A stretch of DNA of 64,000 nt, from the NCBI RefSeq assembly GCF_963576675.1, contig NC_088918.1, forward strand, positions 43,123,501 through 43,187,500. The letters run 5' to 3'. The position numbers and the translations under genes are program-made. A model generated the notes under the pieces. The model worked only from the letters and a program-made list of their open reading frames with translations, had not been told where the DNA came from and searched no databases. This document shows positions 45,485 through 57,307 of this stretch, piece by piece (position 1 is the first letter of the stretch; the number at the start of each line of letters is the position of its first letter). Source of the DNA: Euphorbia lathyris (Eukaryota; Streptophyta; Magnoliopsida; Malpighiales; Euphorbiaceae).

Positions 45485-48400
45485 ATGGATTTAGATGAAT
45501 GGGATGGCACTAGAGGCATGGACGAGGTTTACGTAAACCTGGATAGAGTGGATACTTTCCACGACCCTACGACGCATTTGAGCAGGACACACTGCAACGA
45601 GGTAAGTAATTTCTCACTTTTATTTGATTCGAACTCTAGGCTTTAGCATTCCTATTCGAACATGATTTGCATGCTAACCCTTAGACTGCCTTAGAGGACT
45701 TTAGCTAGAAAACGTGAATTCCTTTACTTACAAGTAGCACTTGTTTATTTTTGTAAGAATGCGCGCTATATGCATGTGAATAGTGACACTACAATTTTAT
45801 GCATGCTAACGGTGCAAACAAAGTGAATAGTAAAGATGTGAATAGTGCACGTGAATAGTAAAAACTTAGCTAATGCACGTAAACAGTAAAAACGTGAATA
45901 GTGAAAACGCGAATAGTGCACGTGAATAGTGAAAACGTGAATACTGCACGTGAATAGTAAAAACTTAACTAACGCACGTGAATAGTAAAAACTTAGCTAA
46001 TGCACGCAAACAGTAAAAACGTGAATAGTGCACGTGAATAGTGAAAACGCGAATAATGCACGTGAATAGTGAAAACGTGAATAGTGCACGTGAATAGTAA
46101 AAACTTAACTAACGCACGTGGATAGTAAAAACGTGAATAGTAAAAACGTGAATAGTAAAAACGTGAATAGTAAAAACTTAGCTAATGCACGTAAACAGTA
46201 AAACCTAATCTATGCTCCTTGTCCCCGCAGACGAGGGTGGATTAAAGAATTGACTAAACCCTACGTGAATGACCCTACAGGAGAGATTTTTACAGATGTG
46301 AATAGTGCACGTGAATAGTAAACAAAGTGAATAGTAAAGATGTGAATAGTGCACGTGAATAGTAAAAACTTAGCTAATGCACGTGAATAGTAAAAACGTG
46401 AATAGTGAAACGCGAATAGTGCACGTGAATAGTAAAAACTTAACTAACGCACGTGAATAGTAAAAACTTAGCTAATGCACGCAAACAGTAAAAACGTGAA
46501 TAGTGCACGTGAATAGTGAAAACGCGATTAATGCACGTGAATAGTGAAAACGTGAATAGTGCACGTGAATAGTAAAAACTTAACTAACGCACGTGGATAG
46601 TAAAAACGTGAATAGTAAAAACGTGAATAGTAAAAACGTGAATAGTAAAAACGTGAATAGTAAAAACTTAGCTAATGCACGTAAATAGTAAAACCTAATC
46701 TATGCTCCTTGTCCCCGCAGACGAGGGTGGATTAAAGAATTGACTAAACCCTACGTGAATGACCCTACAGGAGAGATTTTTACAGAAAATTGGTCCTAAC
46801 TGACCGGATGTCTCTATGAAAGAATAGCTAGTCTTAACACGTTCTTATCAATTGCATGCTTTAGGAGCTGTATTTAAATTTTCTTGTCTTGTTCTTTTTA
46901 GTTCATTGAGATTTCGGGGACCACCACCGAGATTCACTCGTGGTACGATAGGCTAGGTGCCGCGGTGAGAGCCCGCGTGCGTGAGTTGGGCTTCGAGCCT
47001 TTTATTGCAGCGTTGCCCTGCACCAACGGGGTATGCGATCGTTTCGGCCTGCGGGCCTTATGTGAGCGGTGGGTTGACTCGACCCACACCTTCCACCTTT
47101 CTTTTGGGGAGATGACCATCTCGCCTAGAGATTTCTCACTGCTGACAGGGTTGCGAGGGAGCAACACTCCCATTCCTTTCCATTTCGATATGATGCGACC
47201 ACGGGTCGACCTTGCTAGGGTCGCTGCCTTTATTGGACCGGGAGTTCGTCTTTGCGCCAAATCTACTCCAGCGAAGTTTATTTCCACCGCGAGCCTCTTG
47301 AGTCGGCGAGATTTCTGTGAGACAGACGATACCGACTTGGCGGTTCGCAGCTTCTTAGTGTATACTCTGAGTGAGACAATTTTCCGCACGAAGGGCGGAA
47401 AGGTACACGCAGGTCTCATTCAGGCGCTCAGCGATCTGGATGCATCGGCTTCCTACGATTGGGCGGGGGCAGGCTTAGCCTTTCTCTACAAGTTTTTGGA
47501 TCTGACTTGCAGGAAGCGCAAGGATTTCGGTGGTTACACCTTTGCTCTGCTGGTACGTGACGCCTTCTTGACTTGCCCGTCTTATCTTCTTCGCGTTTTT
47601 CACACTCCTAGTCCTTGTTTTTACCGCAGGTGTGGGCGTATGAGAGGCACATCCTTCCCAGCCAGTCTCGATCTCGACCGAGAGTACCGAGGCCGCCTTT
47701 CATGACTCGATGGAGGGATTTTGACTTGAGCATCGAAAGGAGTCGGACGGTGCCACGGCTCCTAGATTGGATCGACTCGCTGACCCTCACACAGGTAGAT
47801 TTTGCCTAATCATGCTCGGTTTTTGTTTGAGTCTTTCTGACTTTCTCTTTGTCATTTTTAGATTAAGTTCAGGTGGGACGACCTCGACTTCGGCCCCGAT
47901 TATACATATGTATCGATGATCCAGGAGCAGCAGTGTGTGCTCACCGGCCCCTGTATGCGGGCATGGTATTTAGGGGATCGAGGCATCACTGGAGTTAGGG
48001 ACGCTCACTGGACTCCGGGTGAGATCCCCGTCTCTATGTTCGCGGTGCGGACCATGCCCTTATCGATCGTTCGTCGGGACTTGACCCGTCGGTTTGTTGG
48101 GAGAGCGGTGTGGATTCACGCCGGGGGCCGTGAGCCTTACTTGTCTACTCTGCTGAGCGCGAGGGATGCCCCGACGGCAGCGATGGAGGTGGATCCGGTG
48201 GCAGATGTATTTTCGAGGGAGGCTGTCGCGGCAGTCTTCGGTCAGGAGGAGGTCCCGGTAAGTGGTTCCATCCCCTTCTTATTTTACCTTTCATTCATGA
48301 GATGTTTAGGGGTTTTTATTGTGTTTTTTTTTTTTTTTTTTGCAGGAGGGGTCCTGGAGGAGTGCCCATTTATCTGATTTCCTTGACGGTACTCGAGCTC

Positions 48401-49136
48401 AGACGCCTGTGTGCGAGCAGCCCTACTACGTCGGCGAGTCCTCCAGCGCTGCCCGACCGGAGAGGTCTTCCCTAGGCGTGCCCCTACCAGACTACGGGAG
48501 AGATTATGCCACGATTTGCTATGACGAGTCCGGGGCAGCTTATGCGGGATTCGAGGCGGCTCCTCCTATCTTCTCCTCGAGGGTCCCATTTGATCCTTCA
48601 GACGCTTCTCTGACCACGAGGGAGACTTGTACGGATTACGTGGGGCTGTCTGGTTACCTACGAGATCGCCTCAGCTTGCGCTGCACCGATCACCTGGTAT
48701 GTATCATTACTTTATTTTAGTGTAGTGGAATGTATGCATGTATGTATGATTTATGTTTTTGCCTATGCTGCTTTTTATCTGTTCTTCTTTTTTTCTTCTT
48801 TTTCTGTAGAGTGATCTGCATGTCCACGAGCGGAGGCGGAGCGAGTTGGTGTGGGAGGCCGACGCCCGGGTTGGTCAGGTGTATCAGGAGAGAAATGACC
48901 ACTGGTCAGGGATGATGCGACGGGAGACTGAGGGTCGCCTTACCGTCGAGGAGAGGGCGCATGATGAGTCGATCAGGCGCCTTGCTGCAGAGGAGAGAGC
49001 ACGAGCTGCTGATGAGAGAGCACGCGCCTTTGATGAGAGAGCGCGAGTTTCTGATGAGAGAGCGCGTGCTGCCGAGGAGGCACTATCTACGGACATATTT
49101 GGACCCTCTTTTAGTCTTTTGGTATTTTTGAAATAG
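45485..49136 (+). pseudogene. PMD-like gene, copy 2, 3'-truncated chimera
   Basis: The exons are 45485-45601, 46902-47552, 47630-47794, 47862-48257, 48346-48696 and 48810-49136. The splice sites, the truncated end and the intron-1 duplication are those of copy 1, but the promoter and exon 1 side match copy 3. It is thus the gene formed by the crossover. The frame is open throughout. Confidence 0.82.
45775..46785 (+). repeat. GTGAATAGT minisatellite with 490-bp duplication, unit 2
   Basis: As in unit 1 (block ends at 46295 and 46785). The first half has three consecutive AAAAACGTGAATAGT copies, as in unit 3, against four in unit 1. The duplication itself is shared with unit 1, so the switch point lies here. 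Confidence 0.85.
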
Positions 49137-49298
49137 GGCCTGCGAGTCCTGCCTTTCTACTATCTATCGTAATTTCTCCTCTCATCTGATTCCCTTCAAT
49201 TCAATTGAAGTTTTCTTTAGTAGTATAGAAATTAATATGTAATTTCAAGGCACCATGGAGAAGACGGAGGACCTAAAGAGAAATATGTAATAGTTAGT
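49094..49298 (+). repeat. Duplicated G leader piece in unit 3
   Basis: Second downstream copy of 32681-32885, with the same junctions on both sides as in unit 2. Confidence 0.92.
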
Positions 49299-50390
49299 TG
49301 TTAGACGAGGTGCCGCGGCCTAATCTCCCGGGCGGACCGGGGGGTGGACAACCTCATGGCGACGTAAGCGGTGATTGGCGCCGAAAGCAACCAATCGTGG
49401 AATCAAGCTGCTCGACAGGACCGGAGCTCGGAGATATGGAAGAGTCGCCACCCACGAATGGGAAAATGAACACCGATCCCTTGCGGGAGACTGGTGTGGG
49501 TTCGGGAAACTTAGGTACGAGCCGAGAAGGCTAGCTCCTTTCCTGAGAAAGGCTACTAGGCACCCCGACATCGCTCGGTTATGAACCACCGGCCTCCTAC
49601 TCAGCATGTTAGGCGATAACGGACTAATCGTATACTTCTTTAAGTTTAAAATTCATTTGAAACCCTTTTCTTTCTCTTTTTTTTTGAAACCGTTTTGAGC
49701 ATATATTATTAAAAAGCCATATTAGTAAAGAATCACTCATTTATGTTATACATACACAGAGAGGGGGGAGAAAGAAGTGGTTTATTTACAACCGTATTTA
49801 AAAGTCATGTCGTGTGTTTATTCTACACTAACTTGTTCCCCCAAAACGAGTTTATTTACATGGTTCGCACCTTAATCGCCGTTGGAACGATTTAGGTGCG
49901 TTTTAAAACCCCGTTTGATCAAGTTTACCCGAATCGCCGTTGGAACGACTCGAGAGTTTGAAAACATTGAGATAAAAACCTTTGATGAGAAAACGTGGTT
50001 AAACATACAAGTCAATTTTATTTTGTACAAATCATTTAAGAAAACGATTCAAAACTCTATTATTTACAATGAAAACGATTTTAATTACAAGGCTCGCTTA
50101 ATCCGTCGTTTGGAACGGACTAAGGTTTTAAAGCGTGATGTTTTAAGAAACGATTTGAAATGTCAAGAAAACACTATTTATTTACATTAAGAATCTCTAA
50201 AAAACCTTTTAGTTTAAATAATTAAATTGAAAACTCTTTTTGTGATTTATTTTCCCCCTTTTTCCTTAATGGATTCTCTACTTATTACAATTACAATAAT
50301 AAACCCCTTTAAACTAATATTCACACTCAAATACTACTTATTTGGAACATGTACCCATGAATGGGCCAAAAGAATAAAGAAAATAATTTA

Positions 50391-50427
<37 letters not shown>

Positions 50428-51631
50428 TTAAATCAAAAAAGAAGATATGAAAGTAAGAGTTAACACAAAAGGAACTATATGTATATAAAAATAATAGGTA
50501 CAATATATCTATGCTTTAAAAATGTGAAAATAGTAAGTAAATCCAAAAATAATTTTATTCAATAATCACTAAAATAACCCAAATGTTCCAAAACTATACA
50601 TATACATAACTAATATAGTTTTAAATACCAAAATACCATATACTAATATATATTAATTATTTCCCAAAATACCAAATAACTAACATTTAAAACATAACCC
50701 AAATTGATAAAAAAAAGAATACATATATATACTTATACTTATATAGTAAAATGGAATAAAAAACGGTATACTAATATTCTAAAATAATTATATATGTTAA
50801 AGATCTAAAATAATTTGAAAAACATATATTACATAACTATACATATATATACTAAGGATTAAAAGCTTAAAAGTTGAGAAAAAGGGACTGAAATGGCATT
50901 TTTTACATTTTGGCAGATTTACCGACGAAAAATCCGTCGGTAAACAGCATTTAGTGACAGAATCGGTAAATTACAGCAGCACTCCTAAATGTTTCCAGAT
51001 TTATTCAAAAGCTTTAAATTAAATCTAATTCAATCGTTTTGGATTTCCGAACTACAAAAAATGGGTCATAGTCGAAAACGGAAATTCCTAAAACGATGTT
51101 TTTATTTTAAAACGTAATTTGAAAATTTCTTTTAAATTAAAAACTTATAATTACAACGTTTTCGATACCCGAACTACCTTTTTATCGGATCACGGTTCGT
51201 ATTGGGATATCAAAACGAGGTTTTTTATTTTAAAACAAAACCGAATTTTATTCAACACGAAATGAAAATTAAATAAATACGCTAATTAAATAAAGTGTGA
51301 CAAAATAAATAAATAACTAAATGAATAGAAACTATAACATAAAAAATAAATAGAAGAAGAGAATAAATTAAATAAAATAAAGAGTCTAGTCCTCGGATAA
51401 TACCTTGAATTCGGTATCTGACCGTCGAAGCCGATTGATTCCACGAGCCACGAGCTCCCGTTTTTTTATGAAAATTTAGTAAAAATTGAACTTAGGAAAT
51501 TTAGAGATTTTCAATTTTTAGGAAAAAAAATGTTTTTTCCTAAAAAAATCAACTTCCTCTCTCTAGAAAAATATTCTAGTGTGAGAAGCTTTCCTTAAAT
51601 TCCCCCCTCCCTTTTTTGCATGGGGATCCGT

Positions 51632-51642
51632 GCCTTTTATAG
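51632..51642 (-). promoter_or_regulatory. TATA box of H LTR copy 3
   Basis: Identical CTATAAAAGGC at the same relative place as in copy 1. Confidence 0.65.
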
Positions 51643-51663
51643 GCAAACGGGTCCCCGGACCAA

Positions 51664-51897
51664 TGGGCGACGCCCAAAGGAAATTGGGCGTCGCCCATTG
51701 GGGTTGGGCGGCCGCCCAACCTTGTGTTGGGCTACCGCCCAACCTTGTTGGGCGGCCGCCCAACAATCGTTGGGCGATCGCCCAACGGCGTTGGGCGAGC
51801 GCCCAACGCAAGGTTGGGCGCCCGCGCCCGACCTTCGTCGGGCGTTCGCCCAACGGTCGTCGGGCGTTCGCCCGACGTGGTTGGACGCCCGCCCGAC
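51664..51897 (-). promoter_or_regulatory. Palindrome array in U3, copy 3 (11 units)
   Basis: 234 bp with eleven units. The three arrays differ in length by 22 and 44 bp, exact multiples of one unit. Confidence 0.85.
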
Positions 51898-52486
51898 GAC
51901 CCTCGGGGCGTGCCTCGCGCCGTCGGGCGTGCGCACCCCGCGGCCGCCCAGCGCGCGTTCCGCGCCGCCGGACGCTCACACGTCGCGGCCGCCCAACGCG
52001 CGCTTCGCGCTACCGGACGCGTGCGCTCAGCGGCCCACGAGAGTGCGCACCGTGCCACCGGACCCGGGCATTGCTCGGACGTCGAGAGCGTGCCACTCGC
52101 GGTGCGTCCGACGGACGCCGAGCGCACGTCCCGTGCCGCCGATTTTCCTTCGCTTATTATCCTTTATATATTTTTTCAAAACTTCCGGAATCAATCGCTT
52201 CAACCGTCTTGTTTTCAGGTTTTCGTCACAAGTCCTCCGACTCGGTGTCTACAGTTGCCCCTACTTTTCTATTTTGATAGTGACGTGTGTGTTTCGAAAA
52301 CGTTTTTTGCTAACGCAACACATGCAATGTAAAACATATAAAAGTAAAAGACACGTAAAGAGTAGGAGGGAACATACATGACCTTCGCGCTGCGCGTTCC
52401 GGTGTCGTCCTCTGATTCCTTCCATCGCCACCTTTGGAATGGCCATCGATGACTGTTCTTTTCTCGGAATCTAGAGTACGTTGGTT

Positions 52487-53279
52487 ATGGCTCGAAAGCA
52501 ATTTCGGTGTACGACCGCTAACGGGATGGCTCAAAAGCAACTCAGGTCTGCGATCGCGAGTAAGATGGCTCAAAAGCGACCCTGGTCCACGACCGCGGGT
52601 AAAATGGCTCAAAAGCAACTCAGGTCTGCGACCTTGAGTAAGATGGCTCAAAAGCAACTCTGATCTACGACCGAGAGCAAGATGGCTCAAAAGCGACCCT
52701 GGTCCACGACCGCGGGTAAAATGGCTCAAAAGCAACTCCGGTCTGCGACCGTGAGTCAGATGGCTCAAAAGCAACTCTGGTCTACGACCGAGAGTAAAAT
52801 GGCTCAAAAGCGACTCTGGTCTACGACCGAGAGTAAGATGACTCAAAAGCGACCCTGGTCCACGACCGCGGGTAAGATGGCTCAAAAGCGACCCTAGTCC
52901 ACGACCGCGGGTACAATGGCTCAAAAGCAACTCAGGTCTGCGACCTTGAGTCAGATGGCTCAAAAGCAACTCCGGTCTACGACCGTAAGTCAGATGGCTC
53001 AAAAGCAACTCTGGTCTACGACCGAGAGTAAGATGGCTCAAAAGCAACTCTGGTCTACGACCGAGAGTAAGATGGCTCAAAAGCGACCATGGTCTACGAC
53101 CGCGGGTAAGATGGCTTAAAAGCGACCATGGTCCACGACCGCGGGTAAAATGGCTCAAAAGCAACTCAGGTCTGCGACCTTGAGTCAAATGGCTCAAAAG
53201 TAACTCCGGTCTACGGCCGTGAGTCAGATGGCTCAAAAGCAACTCCGGTCTGCGACCGTGAGTAAGATGGCTCAAAAGC
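52487..53279. repeat. 39-bp minisatellite, unit 3
   Basis: Same array as in unit 2. It ends about 300 bp upstream of the TATA box of the complete PMD gene. Confidence 0.9.
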
Positions 53280-53586
53280 GGGGATTGTCTCTGGAGGTAG
53301 CATCTCGGAGGTTTAATAGGGACGTATTTTAGTCTGGAATGATATAGACTAACGATTATTTTTCTGTTGGCTGTTGTCTGTATTTTGACTGGTGTTATTG
53401 TTCCGTAAAGATTGACTGTTGTCTGGAGTTCATATCTTGACAATGTTGGTCGCTGTCTGGGAGAAATGCAGGCTGAAACGGACTGCAAATCGGAGGTCTG
53501 TGCACCTAGTAATTAATTATTTACTTTTTACCTTTATGTCAAATCGTACTTTTTTCACTATTTACGGGAATGCCATTCCCTTTTCC

Positions 53587-53593
53587 TATATAA
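53587..53593 (+). promoter_or_regulatory. TATA box of PMD gene, unit 3
   Basis: TATATAA, 86 bp before the ATG at 53673. Confidence 0.65.
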
Positions 53594-53672
53594 GGTGGTG
53601 GGGTTTCATTTCAACCCCACACATTTTCTCTCTTCTTTCTCTCACTAGACTTCAATTTGGATTATTCTCGGG

Positions 53673-56600
53673 ATGGATTTAGATGAATGGGATGGCACTA
53701 GAGGCATGGACGAGGTTTACGTAAACCTGGATAGAGTGGATACTTTCCACGACCCTACGACGCATTTGAGCAGGACACACTGCAACGAGGTAAGTAATTT
53801 CTCACTTTTATTTGATTCGAACTCTAGGCTTTAGCATTCCTATTCGAACATGATTTGCATGCTAACCCTTAGACTGCCTTAGAGGACTTTAGCTAGAAAA
53901 CGTGAATTCCTTTACTTACAAGTAGCACTTGTTTATTTTTGTAAGAATGCGCGCTATATGCATGTGAATAGTGACACTACAATTTTATGCATGCTAACGG
54001 TGCAAACAAAGTGAATAGTAAAGATGTGAATAGTGCACGTGAATAGTAAAAACTTAGCTAATGCACGTAAACAGTAAAAACGTGAATAGTGAAAACGCGA
54101 ATAGTGCACGTGAATAGTGAAAACGTGAATACTGCACGTGAATAGTAAAAACTTAACTAACGCACGTGAATAGTAAAAACTTAGCTAATGCACGCAAACA
54201 GTAAAAACGTGAATAGTGCACGTGAATAGTGAAAACGCGAATAATGCACGTGAATAGTGAAAACGTGAATAGTGCACGTGAATAGTAAAAACTTAACTAA
54301 CGCACGTGGATAGTAAAAACGTGAATAGTAAAAACGTGAATAGTAAAAACGTGAATAGTAAAAACTTAGCTAATGCACGTAAACAGTAAAACCTAATCTA
54401 TGCTCCTTGTCCCCGCAGACGAGGGTGGATTAAAGAATTGACTAAACCCTACGTGAATGACCCTACAGGAGAGATTTTTACAGAAAATTGGTCCTAACTG
54501 ACCGGATGTCTCTATGAAAGAATAGCTAGTCTTAACACGTTCTTATCAATTGCATGCTTTAGGAGCTGTATTTAAATTTTCTTGTCTTGTTCTTTTTAGT
54601 TCATTGAGATTTCGGGGACCACCGCCGAGATTCACTCGTGGTACGATAGGCTAGGTGCCGCGGTGAGAGCCCGCGTGCGTGAGTTGGGCTTCGAGCCTTT
54701 TATTGCAGCGTTGCCCCGCACCAACGGGGTATGCGATCGTTTCGGCCTGCGGGCCTTATGTGAGCGGTGGGTTGACTCGACCCACACCTTCCACCTTTCT
54801 TTTGGGGAGATGACCATCTCGCCTAGAGATTTCTCACTGCTGACAGGGTTGCGAGGGAGCAACACTCCCGTTCCTTTCCATTTCGATATGATGCGACCAC
54901 GGGTCGACCTTGCTAGGGTCGCTGCCTTTATTGGACCGGGAGTTCGTCTTTGCGCCAAATCTACTCCAGCGAAGTTTATTTCCACCGCGAGCCTCTTGAG
55001 TCGGCGAGATTTCTGTGAGACAGACGATACCGACTTGGCGGTTCGTAGCTTCTTAGTGTATACTCTGAGTGAGACAATTTTCCGCACGAAGGGCGGAAAG
55101 GTACACGCAGGTCTCATTCAGGCGCTCAGCGATCTGGATGCAGCGGCTTCCTACGATTGGGCGGGGGCAGGCTTAGCCTTTCTCTACAAGTTTTTGGATC
55201 TGACTTGCAGGAAGCGCAAGGATTTCGGTGGTTACACCTTTGCTCTGCTGGTACGTGACGCCTTCTTGACTTGCCCGTCTTATCTTCTTCGCGTTTTTCA
55301 CACTCCTAGTCCTTATTTTTACCGCAGGTGTGGGCGTATGAGAGGCACATCCTTCCCAGCCAGTCTCGATCTCGACCGAGAGTACCGAGGCCGCCTTTCA
55401 TGACTCGATGGAGGGATTTTGACTTGAGCATCGAAAGGAGTCGGACGGTGCCACGGCTCCTAGATTGGATCGACTCGCTGACCCTCACACAGGTAGATTT
55501 TGCCTAATCATGCTCGGTTTTTGTTTGAGTCTTTCTGACTTTCTCTTTGTCATTTTTAGATTAAGTTCAGGTGGGACGACCTCGACTTCGGCCCCGATTA
55601 TACATATGTATCGATGATCCAGGAGCAGCAGTGTGTGCTCACCGGCCCCTGCGTGCGGGCATGGTATTTAGGGGATCGAGGCATCACTGGAGTTAGGGAC
55701 GCTCACTGGACTCCGGGTGAGATCCCCGTCTCTATGTTCGCGGTGCGGACCATGCCCTTATCGATCGTTCGTCGGGACTTGACCCGTCGGTTTGTTGGGA
55801 GAGCGGTGTGGATTCACGCCGGGGGCCGTGAGCCTTACTTGTCTACTCTGCTGAGCGCGAGGGATGCCCCGGCGGCAGCGATGGAGGTGGATCCGGTGGC
55901 AGATGTATTTTCGAGGGAGGCTGTCGCGGCAGTCTTCGGTCAGGAGGAGGTCCCGGTAAGTGGTTCCATCCCCTTCTTATTTTACCTTTCATTCATGAGA
56001 TGTTTAGGGGTTTTTATTGTGTTTTTTTTTTTTTGCAGGAGGGGTCCTGGAGGAGTGCCCATTTATCTGATTTCCTTGACGGTACTCGAGCTCAGACGCC
56101 TGTGTGCGAGCAGCCCTACTACGTCGGCGAGTCCTCCAGCGCTGCCCGACCGGAGAGGTCTTCCCTAGGCGTGCCCCTACCAGACTACGGGAGAGATTAT
56201 GCCACGATTTGCTATGACGAGTCCGGGGCAGCTTATGCGGGATTCGAGGCGGCTCCTCCTATCTTCTCCTCGAGGGTCCCATTTGATCCTTCAGACGCTT
56301 CTCTGACCACGAGGGAGACTTGTACGGATTACGTGGGGCTGTCTGGTTACCTACGAGATCGCCTCAGCTTGCGCTGCACCGATCACCTGGTATGTATCAT
56401 TACTTTACTTTAGTGTAGTGGAATGTATGCATGTATGTATGATTTATGTTTTTGCCTATGCTGCTTTTTATCTGTTCTTCTTTTTTTCTTCTTTTTCTGT
56501 AGAGTGATCTGCATGTCCACGAGCGGAGGCGGAGCGAGTTGGTGCGGGAGGCCGACGCCCGGGTTGGTCAGGTGTATCAGGAGAGAAATGACCACTGGTC

Positions 56601-56841
56601 AGGGATGATGCGACGGGAGACTGAGGGTCGCCTTACCGTCGAGGAGAGGGCGCATGATGAGTCGATCAGGCGCCTTGCTGCAGAGGAGAGAGCACGAGCT
56701 GCTGATGAGAGAGCACGCGCCTTTGATGAGAGAGCGCGAGTTTCTGATGAGAGAGCGCGTGCTGCCGAGGAGGCACTATCTACGGAGCGGGCATCACACC
56801 TGAGAGATTTTGAGGACTATTGGGACTTCCCTCCGTATTAG
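53673..56841 (+). CDS. PMD-like gene of a Tat element, complete copy
   Basis: The exons are 53673-53789, 54600-55250, 55328-55492, 55560-55955, 56039-56389 and 56503-56841. Each has canonical GT/AG borders and a length divisible by three, giving 672 residues. Residues 40-330 resemble the plant mobile domain (aminotransferase-like PMD): LGFEPFIAAL, then THTFHLSFGEMTISPRDF, then W-A-Y-E-R at the start of exon 3. The middle is low in recognisable motifs. Residues about 619-651 form five heptads of the DERARA type, a probable coiled coil. A TATA box and CT-rich leader precede it. It lies antisense to element H between pol and LTR, where Tat elements are known to carry extra genes. The molecular function is unknown. 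The exons are inferred from sequence without transcript data. Confidence 0.82.
53963..54483 (+). repeat. GTGAATAGT minisatellite, single block, unit 3
   Basis: The same repeats with only one conserved acceptor-like block (end 54483). This is probably the state before the internal duplication. Confidence 0.85.
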
Positions 56842-57307
56842 GCTCGTTACGTATTGCTTTGTAGCTTTCATTATTGCTTTATAGCTTTTATTAGAATTTC
56901 CCCGATGTATAGCTGATGTATAGGGAGTGGGGTGGATAGTAGGTAGGCTTTTTGTGAGAAGTAGGATAGGAAATGTATAACTCGTGATTCATATTACCAT
57001 GCATTCAGTAGATTATGATGATTCCAATCATTCTCGTCAAATATATTCATGCCTTTATTTATTTACAAACAACAGAAATACTTAGTCTCTTATACATTGT
57101 TTTTGTAATTGCTCAAGTCATAACTATTGTTACCAGGATCCGCCTTTCGGTTTTCGGATCCCGGCGATTTTTCTCCTCTCCTTTTACTATCCCGGAATTT
57201 TTAAATGAGTGCCCTTTCGGGTTTTCACCCATTGGGATTTCCCTTATTGTTGCATAGGTCGCCCTTTGCGGGTTTTCAACCTATCGGGAATTTTTTTTTT
57301 TGTTTTT
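56842..57307 (-). other. UTR between PMD gene and H pol
   Basis: 466 bp without a gene. From 57130 to 57290 there are three degenerate units built around CCCTTTCGGGTTTTCACCCA-like text, each able to fold back on itself. A T-rich run (57289-57307) lies just after the pol stop. It would be the 3' UTR of the H message and the tail of the convergent PMD transcript. Confidence 0.6.

Larger units (their letters stand above)
40922..49093 (+). repeat. Tandem unit 2 (8172 bp), hybrid
   Basis: Same content as unit 1. From its start to the first part of PMD intron 1 it shares variants with unit 3. From the intron-1 duplication to its end it shares variants with unit 1. The switch lies inside the intron-1 minisatellite (about 45840-46300). 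Confidence 0.93.
49299..52253 (-). repeat. H 3' LTR, copy 3
   Basis: 2955 bp. It is the LTR contiguous with the only copy of the element that still continues into pol. The hairpin lies at 50918-50944. Confidence 0.85.
49094..56786 (+). repeat. Tandem unit 3 (7693 bp)
   Basis: Same content but without the roughly 490-bp intron-1 duplication. It runs on into the complete end of the PMD gene and the H polyprotein. It represents the original right-hand copy. Confidence 0.93.

Noticed and set aside
40922..56786. Triplication as a pure assembly artefact
   Set aside because: Units differ by substitutions, palindrome copy number, (TA)n length and a 490-bp block, in a pattern that fits recombination. 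Long-read confirmation would still be useful.
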